A DNA stretch of 61,760 bases from positions 1 through 61,760 of the forward strand of contig JAUSJX010000069.1 in assembly GCA_030647435.1 (NCBI GenBank), in the 5' to 3' direction. Below are positions 1 through 8,198 of the stretch, piece after piece. The notes below the pieces were generated by a model. It worked only from the letters and a program-made list of their open reading frames with translations. It ran no database searches and was not told the origin of the DNA. Made by a program: the position numbers and the translations under genes. Every line of letters begins with the position of its first letter. Position 1 is the stretch's first letter. Source of the stretch: Candidatus Rokuibacteriota bacterium (lineage in GTDB: Bacteria > Methylomirabilota > Methylomirabilia > Rokubacteriales > CSP1-6).

Positions 1-120
1 TGCCCGCCGATCTCTTGCCCGCCGATCTCTTGCCCGCCGATCTCTTGCCCGCCGATCTCTTGCCCGCCGATCTCTTGCCCGCCGATCTCTTGCCCGCCGA
101 TCTCTTGCCCGCCGATCTCT
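1..120. repeat. 15-bp tandem repeat inside moeA, eight exact copies
   Basis: The unit TGCCCGCCGATCTCT is repeated eight times without a mismatch and touches the window edge, so the true copy number is unknown. Because the unit is 15 bp, copy-number change keeps the moeA frame and only adds or removes QEIGG pentapeptides. Confidence 0.97.
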
Positions 121-902
121 TGGAGGACGGCCTTGACGAGATCGTAGTCGCCGACGGAGACACCGCCCGAGGTCAGGACCACGTCGGCGTGTTCGGCCGC
201 GCGGAGCAGGCGGGCGTGGAGCTCGTCGAACTGGTCGGGCACGATGCCGTCGTCCACCGCAATCGCGCCCGCGCCCTCGACGAGGCCGCGAAGCGAGAAA
301 CGGTTGGAGTCGTAGATCTGCCCCGGCTTGCGGACGCTTCCGGGCTCGGCGACCTCGTCTCCCGTGGAGAGGATGGCCACGCGCGGCTTCCGGCGCACGA
401 GGAGCTGGGCCAGGCCGAGGGACGCGGCAACGCCGATCTCCTGCGGGCGGAGCACGCCGCCTGCCGGCAGCACCACGGTGCCCGCCTGCACGTCCTCGCC
501 GCGACGGCGGGTGTTCGCACCGGGCTTGAGAGGCCCGACGTTCACGCGGCTGCCGTTCCGCTCGACGACCTCCTGCGGGTAGACGGTGTCAGCGCCCGCG
601 GGCATGGGCGCGCCCGTCATGATGCGGAGCGCCTGGCCAGGATGGAGCACACCGGCGAAGACGGACCCCGCTGCGATTTCGGCCACGACCTCGAGCACGC
701 GCGTGCCGGCCGCAGGGATATCGGCCGACGCGATGGCATAGCCGTCCACGGCCGAGTTGTCGGTTGGGGGCACGTCCATCTCGGCGCGGACATCCGCCGC
801 CAGGACGCGGCCGAGCGCCGCAGCCAGGGGCAGAAACTCCGGTGGGGCCGGAGCTCTGATGCGATCCAGGATGTGGGTCTGGGCGTCCCGCACCGAGATC
901 AT
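1..902 (-). CDS. moeA: Molybdopterin molybdenumtransferase MoeA (C-terminus cut by window edge)
   Basis: MoeA inserts molybdate into adenylylated molybdopterin in the cytoplasm, the last step of molybdenum cofactor synthesis. The reverse strand is open from an ATG at 902 to the window edge (300 codons). Family motifs are clear: DNSAVDGYA near residue 49, GAPMPAGAD near 97, STGDEV near 179, IYDSN near 196 and SGGVSVGDYD near 245. Straight after the last motif the reading frame enters an exact 15-bp tandem repeat and encodes QEIGG again and again up to the edge. A normal MoeA (about 400 residues) would go on with the rest of its MoCF-binding and C-terminal domains, which lie outside the window. 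Identity is secure; whether the full gene is intact beyond the repeat cannot be seen. Confidence 0.93.
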   Translation of the reverse strand, partial: MISVRDAQTHILDRIRAPAPPEFLPLAAALGRVLAADVRAEMDVPPTDNSAVDGYAIASADIPAAGTRVLEVVAEIAAGSVFAGVLHPGQALRIMTGAPMPAGADTVYPQEVVERNGSRVNVGPLKPGANTRRRGEDVQAGTVVLPAGGVLRPQEIGVAASLGLAQLLVRRKPRVAILSTGDEVAEPGSVRKPGQIYDSNRFSLRGLVEGAGAIAVDDGIVPDQFDELHARLLRAAEHADVVLTSGGVSVGDYDLVKAVLQEIGGQEIGGQEIGGQEIGGQEIGGQEIGGQEIGGQEIGG

Positions 903-968
903 GGACACAGTATAGCGTGCGGCAGGCGGGATGGTGGCTGCCGTCGGTTGTGCTACGATACCGCCGCT

Positions 969-1541
969 ATGGCGGTGACTTGTGGGCGCTGCGGGTGGCA
1001 GAGCGACGAAGCGCGTTACTGCGCGCGATGCGGCGCCGGCCTCGGCGCGCCCCCCGCCGCTCCGCCTACGTCGTTTCCGCAGCCGCCGCTTCGAGCGCCT
1101 GCGCCGGGTTTCGCGCCCGTCTCGGTCGCAACCCGGCCCGCGGGCTTCTGGATCCGCTTCGTCGCGGTCATGATCGACGGCGTCGTCCTTCTCCTGGCCC
1201 AGGGCATTCTCTTCGGCGCGGGCTGGATGCTGTGGGGCGGCGGCATGGACGCCGGAATTCTCATGAGGGGGGCGACGCGCCTCTTCAGCTCGATCATCGG
1301 CGCGGGGTACAGCATCGTCTTTCACTGGATGTGGGGCCAGACGCTTGGCAAGATGGCGCTCCAGATCCGGGTGGTGAGCATGGATGGCGGGCCGCTGTCC
1401 TTCGGCCAGTCTGTCGGACGCTATTTCGCGACCATCCTGTCGTTCCTCATCCTCCTGATCGGCTTCATCATGGCCGGCGTCCGCTCCGACAAGCGGGCGC
1501 TGCACGACCTGCTGGCCGGCACGCGGGTCGAACACCTCTAG
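969..1541 (+). CDS. Zinc-ribbon and RDD-domain membrane protein
   Basis: Protein of 190 residues, probably in the inner membrane. The N-terminus has a small zinc ribbon (CGRC, then CARC about 15 residues on), followed by a Pro/Ala-rich linker. The RDD domain follows: AGFWIRFVAVMIDGVVLL opens the first membrane segment, GKMALQIRVV is the conserved loop, and SDKRALHDLLAGTRV closes the domain. About three membrane segments are expected. RDD proteins are widespread and their substrate is usually unknown (some may transport ions), so none is proposed here. The ATG at 969 is chosen because it starts directly before the zinc ribbon; the upstream open frame only reads antisense to moeA. The next gene starts directly after the stop, which suggests co-transcription. 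Confidence 0.88.
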   Translation: MAVTCGRCGWQSDEARYCARCGAGLGAPPAAPPTSFPQPPLRAPAPGFAPVSVATRPAGFWIRFVAVMIDGVVLLLAQGILFGAGWMLWGGGMDAGILMRGATRLFSSIIGAGYSIVFHWMWGQTLGKMALQIRVVSMDGGPLSFGQSVGRYFATILSFLILLIGFIMAGVRSDKRALHDLLAGTRVEHL

Positions 1542-1565
1542 GTGCCGGCGCCCCGGATCACGCCC

Positions 1566-2225
1566 ATGCCGCTGCCGCTGCCGCTCAGGAATTGCTTGAC
1601 CGGGTTGATCCTGGATGCGCTCCACGACGATGGCGCGCGGCGCGGGCTGGAGGCCCTCGCGGCGGTCTGCGCCGACCCGGGAGCGCTCGAGGGACCGGGC
1701 GTGCTGCCCGAACCGTTCCCGCGGGAGATGTTCGAGCGACGGGACGGCGGCTGGCGGCTCAAGAGTGGCTTCAAAGCCCACGAGAGCGAGTTCGCGGAGC
1801 GCGCCGAGCGGGCCCGGCGGCTGCTGCACCTGCGTCCCTTCGACGCCGAGGACCCGCCGCTGGAAGTCGCGCTGGTCGCCGCGGCGCTGCTCTTCCACGC
1901 GCATCTCTACTTCGAGGTTCACGAGCTCCTCGAGCCCTACTGGCTGCGCGCCGAGGGCGGTGACCGCGAGGCGCTTCAGGGCCTGATACAGGTGGCCGTG
2001 GGCTTCCAGCACTTGGCCAACGGCAATGTCAGCGGCGCGCGCGCCCTGCTGCACGATGGCTGCGGGCGCGTCCTCGAGCGGACGCTCGCGGGCGTGCCGC
2101 TGGATCCGTTCGGGCGGGCGCTCCAGCGCACCTTCGACCGCGTGCTGTCCCTCGGCGAAGACGCGCCGCGTGGTTTCGACTGGAACGACGTGCCCCGTTT
2201 TCCCGTGAGGACCTCCGGTGGCTGA
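1566..2225 (+). CDS. DUF309 domain protein
   Basis: Cytoplasmic protein of 219 residues. The C-terminal half holds the DUF309 signature FEVHELLEPYW followed by EALQGLIQVAVGFQHLANGN, typical of this small helical family, sometimes annotated as putative metal-dependent hydrolase but without a proven reaction. An N-terminal extension of about 80 residues is longer than in minimal DUF309 proteins. The frame also allows a GTG start at 1542, immediately after the stop of the RDD gene; the ATG at 1566 is given as the conservative choice and the GTG could be the translationally coupled start. The stop codon lies in the first unit of an 18-bp tandem repeat. Confidence 0.8.
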   Translation: MPLPLPLRNCLTGLILDALHDDGARRGLEALAAVCADPGALEGPGVLPEPFPREMFERRDGGWRLKSGFKAHESEFAERAERARRLLHLRPFDAEDPPLEVALVAAALLFHAHLYFEVHELLEPYWLRAEGGDREALQGLIQVAVGFQHLANGNVSGARALLHDGCGRVLERTLAGVPLDPFGRALQRTFDRVLSLGEDAPRGFDWNDVPRFPVRTSGG

Positions 2226-2288
2226 GACGCGGGCGGTGGCTGAGACGCGGGCGGTGGCTGAGGCGCGGGCGGCGGCTGAGGCGCGGGC
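2217..2288. repeat. 18-bp tandem repeat, four copies, over a gene end
   Basis: Four consecutive copies of GGTGGCTGAGACGCGGGC; copies 3 and 4 differ by one or two bases. The first copy contains the TGA stop of the DUF309 gene. The array fills the gap before the next gene. Confidence 0.9.
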
Positions 2289-2321
2289 CGGCACGCGTCG
2301 CCCAGGGTCCCGGAGGTAGCC

Positions 2322-2867
2322 ATGGGGAGGCTCTACCTGGTCGCCGACGGCGGGGAGATCGCGAGGCGGCGGCCGCTCGTGGCAGCGGGGCGCCTGGTCG
2401 AGGCCTGGCCCGATCTGCACACGAAGGGCGAGTTCTGGATGGGAGAGGGCGCAAAGACGCTCCTGGACGCGACGGGCGAGCCGCTGCAGGCGAAGCTCGA
2501 GCTCGATCCCGCGTCCGTGCCCGTGTATTACGGCCCGCGGCTCTGTGATGTCGCGTCGCTGCCCGCGGAGGAATCGCTGCAGGCACGCGCGCTGTCCGCA
2601 CGCGGCATCGCGGTGGCGTGGATCACGATGGACCGCTTCGGGGAGCGGACGCAGTACGAGCCCAAGTCGCCGGTGGACCCCGTGTTCTACCTGAGACGGC
2701 CCGGCGGCAAGGCCGCCCACGTCTGGCGTCTCTTTCAGTCGAGGGCGGAGGCGGTAGTCTACATGGCCGAGTACTTCGGCAATGACCCGGAGGGTCAGCA
2801 GTGGGCCGATGGGCTCGCCGCGGCCACCTGGGAGGAGATGATCGAGCGCTATGCGACTCATCAGTAG
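2322..2867 (+). CDS. Hypothetical protein, 181 aa
   Basis: Not recognised. Soluble-looking protein with no signal peptide and no membrane segment. It begins MGRLYLVADGGEIARRRP, has a central part rich in acidic and aromatic residues, and ends TWEEMIERYATHQ. An AGG-rich site just before the ATG (GGAGGTAGCC) supports the start. It sits between the DUF309 gene and an SDR gene on the same strand with short gaps, so it is probably part of the same transcription unit, but nothing in the sequence suggests a function. Base composition and codon use resemble the neighbours. Confidence 0.7.
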   Translation: MGRLYLVADGGEIARRRPLVAAGRLVEAWPDLHTKGEFWMGEGAKTLLDATGEPLQAKLELDPASVPVYYGPRLCDVASLPAEESLQARALSARGIAVAWITMDRFGERTQYEPKSPVDPVFYLRRPGGKAAHVWRLFQSRAEAVVYMAEYFGNDPEGQQWADGLAAATWEEMIERYATHQ

Positions 2868-2894
2868 CAAGACACCGGAGGCGATCGAATAGCC

Positions 2895-3689
2895 ATGGAA
2901 CTCGGCCTCAAGGGCAAGACCGTTCTCGTTACCGGAGGCAGCAAGGGCATAGGCCGCGCGACGGCGCGCGCGATGGCGGCAGAAGGCGCCCGCGTCATGA
3001 TCTGCTCGCGGAGCGCGCCCGCTCTCGAGGAGGCTGCCGGCGCCATCCGGCGCGAGACCGGGCAGGCCGTCGAGATCGTCGCCGCCGATCTGAGCCGGCT
3101 CGAAGGCGTCGAGAGCGCCGCCGCGGCGGCCATCCAGCGTCTCGGACGCCTCGACGTCCTCGTCAACAACGCGGGCGCGATCAAGGGCGGCGATTTCCTC
3201 GCCATCCCCGACGAGGAATGGATGACGGGCTGGAGTCTCAAGCTCCTGGGCTATATCCGCATGGCGCGGACGGTCCTTCCGCAGATGCGGACCCAGGGCG
3301 GGGGACGTATCGTCAACGTGGTCGGCATGGCGGCGCGCAACCCCGCGACGACCTACATGGTGGGCGGCGCCGCCAACGCCGCGCTCATCAACTTCACCAA
3401 GGCCCTGGCCGATCTCGGCGCGCCGTCCAACATCCTCGTGACGGCGGTTTCGCCGGGCCCCGTTAAAACGGACCGGTGGGACAGCCTCCAGCGCCAGCAG
3501 GCCGCCGCCGCCGGCAAGGACCTCGAGACCTTCGTGAAGGAGCAGAACCAGAACTTCCCGCTCGGGCGCATCGCGCTGCCCGAAGAGGTCGCGGACCTAG
3601 TGTGCTTCCTGGCCTCGGACCGCGCGTCCTTCCTCACGGGCATCGCCATCACGGTCGACGGCGGGATGAGCCGGGGGGTCTACCTCTAG
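2895..3689 (+). CDS. SDR family oxidoreductase with an atypical active site
   Basis: Short-chain dehydrogenase/reductase of 264 residues, a normal length. The NAD(P)-binding Rossmann start TGGSKGIGRATARAMA and the NNAG structural motif are present, and the C-terminus FLTGIAITVDGGMSRG is typical. The catalytic YxxxK is not in its usual place: the corresponding stretch reads YMVGGAANAALINFTKALA, and aligned on the conserved LINFTKALA helix the Tyr and Lys positions hold Gly and Asn. Either it belongs to a divergent SDR subfamily using other residues or it no longer works as a dehydrogenase. The substrate is unknown. It follows the hypothetical gene closely and ends before a clear intergenic region. 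Confidence 0.85.
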   Translation: MELGLKGKTVLVTGGSKGIGRATARAMAAEGARVMICSRSAPALEEAAGAIRRETGQAVEIVAADLSRLEGVESAAAAAIQRLGRLDVLVNNAGAIKGGDFLAIPDEEWMTGWSLKLLGYIRMARTVLPQMRTQGGGRIVNVVGMAARNPATTYMVGGAANAALINFTKALADLGAPSNILVTAVSPGPVKTDRWDSLQRQQAAAAGKDLETFVKEQNQNFPLGRIALPEEVADLVCFLASDRASFLTGIAITVDGGMSRGVYL

Positions 3690-3786
3690 GCCGAAGGCCG
3701 CCAATCCCGCCGGATTTGCGCGATCCAACCGGAAAAGGCCTCGTGAAACTGAGAACATCCCCCTGTTCGACTATGCGAACTTGTTC

Positions 3787-3815
3787 TTGACACCCGGTAG
3801 GCGCGTCAGTACGGT
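3787..3815 (+). promoter_or_regulatory. Putative sigma-70 promoter for the RRM gene
   Basis: A perfect -35 box TTGACA (3787-3792), a 17-bp spacer and the weak -10 box TACGGT (3810-3815) lie about 130 bp upstream of the RNA-binding protein gene. The long leader that follows could hold post-transcriptional control. Assigned from consensus only. Confidence 0.5.
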
Positions 3816-3946
3816 ATGCCCACGCAAAATGGGCTTGGGTCGTCGGTCCATGGTTGCGGACGCGTTTTACGGGGAGTGATCCCCATGCGCCGCCGGTGAG
3901 CCGGGGAGAGTGCCCCTTCGGTCCTGATCGCGGCAGGAGGCCAGCG

Positions 3947-4288
3947 ATGCCCGCAAAGCTGTTTATTGGGAACCTCTCCTTCCAGGCCACGGAAGAGGAC
4001 CTCCGCGAGCTCTTCCAGCAGGCCGGCACGGTCGAATCGGTGCGCATCGTCACCGATCAGTTCACCGGGCGTCCGCGAGGCTTCGGATTCGTCGAGATGG
4101 CGACCAAGGAGGAAGCCGCCAAGGCGGTCGAGATGCTCAATGGCCGGCTCTTCCGCGATCGCAACCTCGTCGTGGACGAGGCGCGGCCCCAGCCCCAGCG
4201 CGGGGCGGGTGGAGGTGGCCCGCGCGGCGGCGGCGGTGGGCCGCGTGGCAGTGGGCCGGGAGGCGGCGGGGGTAACTGGCGCCGGTAA
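3947..4288 (+). CDS. RRM-type RNA-binding protein with glycine-rich tail
   Basis: Small single-stranded RNA-binding protein of 113 residues. One RNA recognition motif fills residues 1-80 with RNP2 LFIGNL near residue 5 and RNP1 RGFGFVEM near 43. The C-terminal 35 residues are Gly/Arg-rich with repeated RGGGGGPRG blocks. Bacterial proteins of this layout are often cold-induced or abundant RNA chaperones; that role is inferred from family. The start is chosen at ATG 3947 because AGGAGG lies at the right distance (3936-3941) and the RRM begins directly there. The gene stands alone, with a promoter upstream and a strong intrinsic terminator downstream. Confidence 0.93.
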   Translation: MPAKLFIGNLSFQATEEDLRELFQQAGTVESVRIVTDQFTGRPRGFGFVEMATKEEAAKAVEMLNGRLFRDRNLVVDEARPQPQRGAGGGGPRGGGGGPRGSGPGGGGGNWRR

Positions 4289-4297
4289 AGAAGACCA

Positions 4298-4327
4298 GGC
4301 CCCGGGGCGAGAGTCCCGGGGCCTTTT
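4298..4327 (+). terminator. Intrinsic terminator after the RRM gene
   Basis: A perfect 9-bp stem, GGCCCCGGG paired with CCCGGGGCC, with an 8-nt loop and a TTTT tract, sits 10 bp after the stop codon. Confidence 0.9.
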
Positions 4328-4361
4328 CCAGGCGATGTGATACTCATCATATGGTGAGGTT

Positions 4362-5342
4362 ATGAACAGGCCAGGAGTACCCGCACCGGGGTTCATCAAG
4401 CGGATCGGCCCTGTTATCGACGAGCGGCGGACCGTGGAATTTCGGCCGCTTGAGAGCTCGGAGCTCGTAAACCGTTTGAGCGACCCACGGCTGCCCTTTG
4501 GGTGGACCGTCAATCCGTTCCGCGGCTGCGAGTTCGGCTGTCGATACTGCTATGCGAGACCGACGCACGGCTATCTGGGTCACGCCGACCCTGCCGAGTT
4601 CGAGAGGCGGATATACGTGAAGCAGGCCGACGAGGCGAAGCTCCGCTCGCGCTTGAAGCGCGCGCGGGAGAGCGGCGAGGAGGTAGCCATAGGAGCGGCA
4701 ACGGACCCCTACCAGCCGGCCGAATCGCGCTTCCGGGTTACGCGGCGGGTGCTCGAGAGCGTCCTACGCGTGCCCGGCCTGCGAGTTGGCATCACCACGA
4801 AGTCTCCGGCGATCACGCGCGACATGGATCTGCTCCGCCGGATCGCGGCGGCGGGAGAGCTCGTGGTCAATATCTCGCTCACCTCGCTCGACGCCGCCCT
4901 CCTCCGCCGCATCGAGCCCCGCGCCCCACGCCCCGACCTCCGTCTCGGGGCCATGGCGGAGCTGACGGCGGCAGGCGTCCCGGCCCGGCTCTTCGCCATG
5001 CCGGTGCTGCCGTTCCTGACTGACCGCGAGGTCGCGCTGCGGGCGCTCTTCGCCGCGGCGCGCGCTGCCGGAGCGCGAGAGGCCATTTGGAACGTCCTCT
5101 TCCTCCGCGGCGAGACCCACGGGTTCTTCCTCGACTTCATCGCCCGCGAGTTTCCCCGGCTCCTGCCGCGCTACCGTGCTCTCTACGCAGGCGGGGCCAC
5201 GGCGGAGGCCAGCTACCGTGAGCGCGTGGAGGGGATGGCGGCGCGCGTGGCCCTCGAGGCGGGCTTCCCGGGACGAAGCCGGGCGGACCGGATCGCCGCC
5301 GAGCGACCCGCCCGGCCGCGTCAGCTGCTACTCGAGTGGTAG
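4362..5342 (+). CDS. Radical SAM protein (PA0069/SplB-like group)
   Basis: Radical SAM enzyme of 326 residues. The iron-sulfur binding motif is in NPFRGCEFGCRYCYARP near residue 48, giving C-x3-C-x2-C, with the CYAR context of the PA0069-like group related to spore photoproduct lyase. A TDPYQPAE segment follows around residue 112, also typical. The substrate of this group is not established. The ATG at 4362 lies close after the preceding terminator, so the gene has its own promoter or depends on read-through. Its end overlaps the end of the convergent DNA polymerase gene by 15 bp. Confidence 0.85.
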   Translation: MNRPGVPAPGFIKRIGPVIDERRTVEFRPLESSELVNRLSDPRLPFGWTVNPFRGCEFGCRYCYARPTHGYLGHADPAEFERRIYVKQADEAKLRSRLKRARESGEEVAIGAATDPYQPAESRFRVTRRVLESVLRVPGLRVGITTKSPAITRDMDLLRRIAAAGELVVNISLTSLDAALLRRIEPRAPRPDLRLGAMAELTAAGVPARLFAMPVLPFLTDREVALRALFAAARAAGAREAIWNVLFLRGETHGFFLDFIAREFPRLLPRYRALYAGGATAEASYRERVEGMAARVALEAGFPGRSRADRIAAERPARPRQLLLEW

Positions 5343-7703
5343 CTGGGCCGGGACCTCGGGCTCGCCGTCGCTCGCGGGGGCGAGGCCATCCTGCTCGATG
5401 AGCGGGCGGAATTTCTCGTAGAGGTCGTGGAGCTTGGCGAGGTAGTAGGCGGTGTTCTCGTCCGGAGCGGCGGGATTCCATTCGGCGGCGAGCTTGGCCG
5501 CCTCGTTGACCTTCACGCGCTTACCCTCGCCGGCGACGTAGTAAGAGACCTGGTCACCCGCCTGGTATGGCCGCTCCGAGCGAAGCGCCAGCTCGTAGGC
5601 GGCCGAGACGTTGCGCTTTCTGTCGCGGAGCTTGTCCTGGTAGCCGGCGGGTGACTCCTGGAGCGTCTCCGTCTTCATGAACTGCTTGACCGGCACGCGG
5701 TGGGCCTCGAAGTCCTCCTGCCAGCGCTTGACGAGAGCGGGGATCTCCTCGCGCCGTCCCGTCAGCAGCAGCCGGAACATCTCCTCCAGCCACAGGCGCT
5801 GGAACAGCTCGATGCCGCGTGAGCGAAGCCCCGACCCCTTGACCAGGAGCTTGCCGCGATGGTCGAGCAGGACGTAGTTCTTCATCTTGTAGGAGAGCAT
5901 CGCCTCGTAGCGGCCGCCGAGCTCGAGCTGGATGCCGGGCGGCAGCACGCGCTCGAGCTCGGCCATGAGGGTCTCCTCGTCTTCATTCAGCCCTCGCCTC
6001 GCCGCTGATCCACTCAGCTCTCGCCTCAGGGCTTCGCCCTTCAGCTCGAACCGCCTCTCCTCCGGCTCGTCGGCAGCGTCTCGGCTCGAAGGGCGCCCTT
6101 CGGGAGGGACGAAGTAGAGGCCGTCGGTGTCCACCTCTATGACCGACGCGCCCAGTTCGCCCAGACGCTCCACGAGCGACATGACCAGCGCGCGCCCTTC
6201 CCCGGTGACGCGGTTGGCGGCGTCGTAGTCATTCCAGTGCCCCTGCGAGAAGGCGAGGTAGCCGTAGAAGGAGTTGATCAGGATCTTGAAGGTCTGCTGG
6301 AGGGCGCCGAGGAGCGTCCGGTCGGCCTCGACCGGCGCCTCACTCGCGAGCCGTTTGGCCGCCAGCCGGAACTCGCGGAGATCGCCGAGCAGCTTCGGGA
6401 AGACGCCCAGAGTGTCGCTGGCGGGTGCGATCTTCCGCGTCAGCATGAGCGACGGGTAGAGCGAAGTGACGTCGGCGTGGAGTACCGGCCGGGCCACGCC
6501 CGTGAGGAGCACCGTCGTGTAGCCTCCGGCCACGGCCTTGCCCGCCGACGGCGCGGGCACGGCGCGACGCTGGTGCAGGTACTCGCGCATCAGGAGCCCG
6601 TCGATCTTGGTCGCGTTGCCGCGGAGCACCACTGATTCGTAGGACAGCGGCAGCGCCTGGGCCTGGACGAAGTACGGCGGCGAGAGCAGCCCCGAGAGCG
6701 CCAGCGTCTCGACCACGTCGTCTCGCGCATAGGCCATCAGCCGTTCGGGTTCTTCCCGGAAGATGCGGGGGATGTCTTCGGGCGGCAGGTAGGTGCGCTC
6801 CGGCGCCGCGATGCCGAAGTGGCGCGCGACGTCCTTGAGGCCGTAGGACTCGAGGTCGCGGGCGGCGACGTCGTAGAGCTGGACGAGGATCCACGTGTCC
6901 ACGATGTGACGGCCGGCGACCGCGTAGCGACGGTAGGCGATGGTCCGGTCGGCCACTTGCATGCGAGAAGGCCGGCCGGTCAGCGTCGAGCCGTCGCGCC
7001 CCCAGGCGAGCGGCACCTTGTGCCGCCGGGCGCGCGCCTCGATGTACTCGAGGTCGAAGCGGAAGATGTTGTGGCCCTCGAGCACGTCGGGGTCGCGCTC
7101 CTGGATCAGGCGGCCGCACTCCGCCAGCAGCTCGGCCTCGCTCATCTCGGCGCCGGAGAGCACCGTGGTGAAGCCCGCCGAATCGGCGATCGCGATGGCG
7201 ATGATGCGGTCGGACTCCCGGGCGGCGTTGGGGAACTCGAAGCCGGGCGCTGTCGTGACTTCGATGTCCACGGCCATGCGGCGCACGTCCTCGAAGGCCA
7301 TTCCGAGGAAGGACGTCCGGCCCGTGCGGAGCAGGAACTGGTGCACGGGGTCCGAGAGGAATTGATAGGGCGCGTCCGGGACTCCCGCGGTGCGACCGGA
7401 GACGCGCTGGGCGTAATCGCGGGCCCTGAGGCAGTGGCTCCAGGACGGGAACTCGGCCAGCCAGCGGTACGCCGCATCGCCGTCGAGGGGCACGATGGTC
7501 GCATCGCCTTTGAAGCCCCTGAGCCGGTCCGGGTCCGCGAGGAGCAGGAAGGGCCGGAAGGGCTCCTCGGTGACGCGCGGGACGCCGTCGCGCGACCAGA
7601 TCCGCACGGCCTCCTCGCCGGCCTCGAAGGCGACCTGCCCGGGAGTCCCCGCGCGGCCAAAGAGCAGACGGTTGTCGTAGAAGGGCAGGGGCAGGCGCGT
7701 CAA
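5328..7703 (-). CDS. Family B DNA polymerase (Pol II-like)
   Basis: DNA-dependent DNA polymerase with proofreading exonuclease, 791 residues, close to E. coli Pol II (783). Exonuclease motifs: DIE near residue 146, GHNIFRFDLEY near 210, YARDDV near 325. Polymerase motifs: A DVTSLYPS near 411, B KILINSFYGYLAF near 473, C EVDTDGLYF near 523, and KMKNY near 606. All catalytic Asp/Glu residues are present, so it should be active, probably in repair or translesion synthesis. The likely start is TTG at 7703, which overlaps the stop of the upstream TPR gene (TTGA), indicating translational coupling. Between motif C and KMKNY there is a charged insertion of about 45 residues encoded partly by a repeat element also found at 8.2-8.4 kb. 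Confidence 0.93.
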   Translation of the reverse strand: MTRLPLPFYDNRLLFGRAGTPGQVAFEAGEEAVRIWSRDGVPRVTEEPFRPFLLLADPDRLRGFKGDATIVPLDGDAAYRWLAEFPSWSHCLRARDYAQRVSGRTAGVPDAPYQFLSDPVHQFLLRTGRTSFLGMAFEDVRRMAVDIEVTTAPGFEFPNAARESDRIIAIAIADSAGFTTVLSGAEMSEAELLAECGRLIQERDPDVLEGHNIFRFDLEYIEARARRHKVPLAWGRDGSTLTGRPSRMQVADRTIAYRRYAVAGRHIVDTWILVQLYDVAARDLESYGLKDVARHFGIAAPERTYLPPEDIPRIFREEPERLMAYARDDVVETLALSGLLSPPYFVQAQALPLSYESVVLRGNATKIDGLLMREYLHQRRAVPAPSAGKAVAGGYTTVLLTGVARPVLHADVTSLYPSLMLTRKIAPASDTLGVFPKLLGDLREFRLAAKRLASEAPVEADRTLLGALQQTFKILINSFYGYLAFSQGHWNDYDAANRVTGEGRALVMSLVERLGELGASVIEVDTDGLYFVPPEGRPSSRDAADEPEERRFELKGEALRRELSGSAARRGLNEDEETLMAELERVLPPGIQLELGGRYEAMLSYKMKNYVLLDHRGKLLVKGSGLRSRGIELFQRLWLEEMFRLLLTGRREEIPALVKRWQEDFEAHRVPVKQFMKTETLQESPAGYQDKLRDRKRNVSAAYELALRSERPYQAGDQVSYYVAGEGKRVKVNEAAKLAAEWNPAAPDENTAYYLAKLHDLYEKFRPLIEQDGLAPASDGEPEVPAQLPLE
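6014..6052 (+). repeat. Palindromic-repeat segment inside the polymerase gene
   Basis: Reading TCAGCTCTCGCCTC, a GGGCTTCGCCC hairpin, then TCAGCTCGAACC, this segment matches the inverted copy at 8259-8296 at about 33 of 38 positions. It is read in frame and encodes part of FELKGEALRRELSG. A second short match, GCGAGGCGAGGGCTGA on the reverse strand, lies directly beside it. Confidence 0.75.
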
Positions 7704-8185
7704 TTCAGGAGCCCGATGAGGCGATGGAGCTCCCTGCGCGCCGCCGTGTAACGCGGTTCGATGGCGATGGCGCCCTCGAGCTCGCGAATGGCCTCGCGGA
7801 CCTTGTGCCGCCGCACATAGATGCGCGCGAGGTTGAAGTAGGGGAAGTGGCGGGGCTCGTAGCGAGGCGCGACCTTGGCGCGCTCGAGCCACGGCACCGC
7901 TTCGTCTTCACGGCCGAGCTCGATCAAGTACGCGCCGATGTCGTTGTACGGGTTGCCGAACGTCGGGTCCACGGCGATGGCGGTCCGGCACTCCGCGATG
8001 GCGTCCTCGTGCCGGCCTTGGTGGGAAAGCGCCCAGCCGAGGAAGGTGTGGGCTTCGGCGGTCGCCTGTATCGCGATCGAACGGCGGTAGCACTCGATCG
8101 CCGCGTCGATCCGGCCGGCCATCTGCTCCTCGTAGCCGCGCTCGAAGTGCTCGCGCGCCTCACCCGCCCACTCGCGCTCGGCCAT
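7700..8185 (-). CDS. TPR-repeat protein
   Basis: Cytoplasmic protein of 161 residues made of about four tetratricopeptide repeats (for example GRIDAAIECYRRSIAIQ, GRHEDAIAECRTAIAVDP, GREDEAVPWLERAKVAP, HKVREAIRELEGAIAIEP). TPRs give a helical scaffold for protein binding; the partner is unknown. It lies upstream of, and overlaps by 3 bp, the family B polymerase gene, so the two are co-expressed and may act together. The ATG at 8185 is chosen because everything upstream in the frame lies within a palindromic mobile repeat (8199-8419), which cannot be native coding sequence. Confidence 0.85.
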   Translation of the reverse strand: MAEREWAGEAREHFERGYEEQMAGRIDAAIECYRRSIAIQATAEAHTFLGWALSHQGRHEDAIAECRTAIAVDPTFGNPYNDIGAYLIELGREDEAVPWLERAKVAPRYEPRHFPYFNLARIYVRRHKVREAIRELEGAIAIEPRYTAARRELHRLIGLLN

Positions 8186-8198
8186 GTCGCGCCCGCTA

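Noticed and set aside
15-1541. A long forward reading frame covering the repeat and antisense of moeA.
   Set aside because: Its first 300 codons are the complement of clear MoeA sequence and begin with PADLL repeats from the minisatellite; only the RDD gene from 969 on is real.
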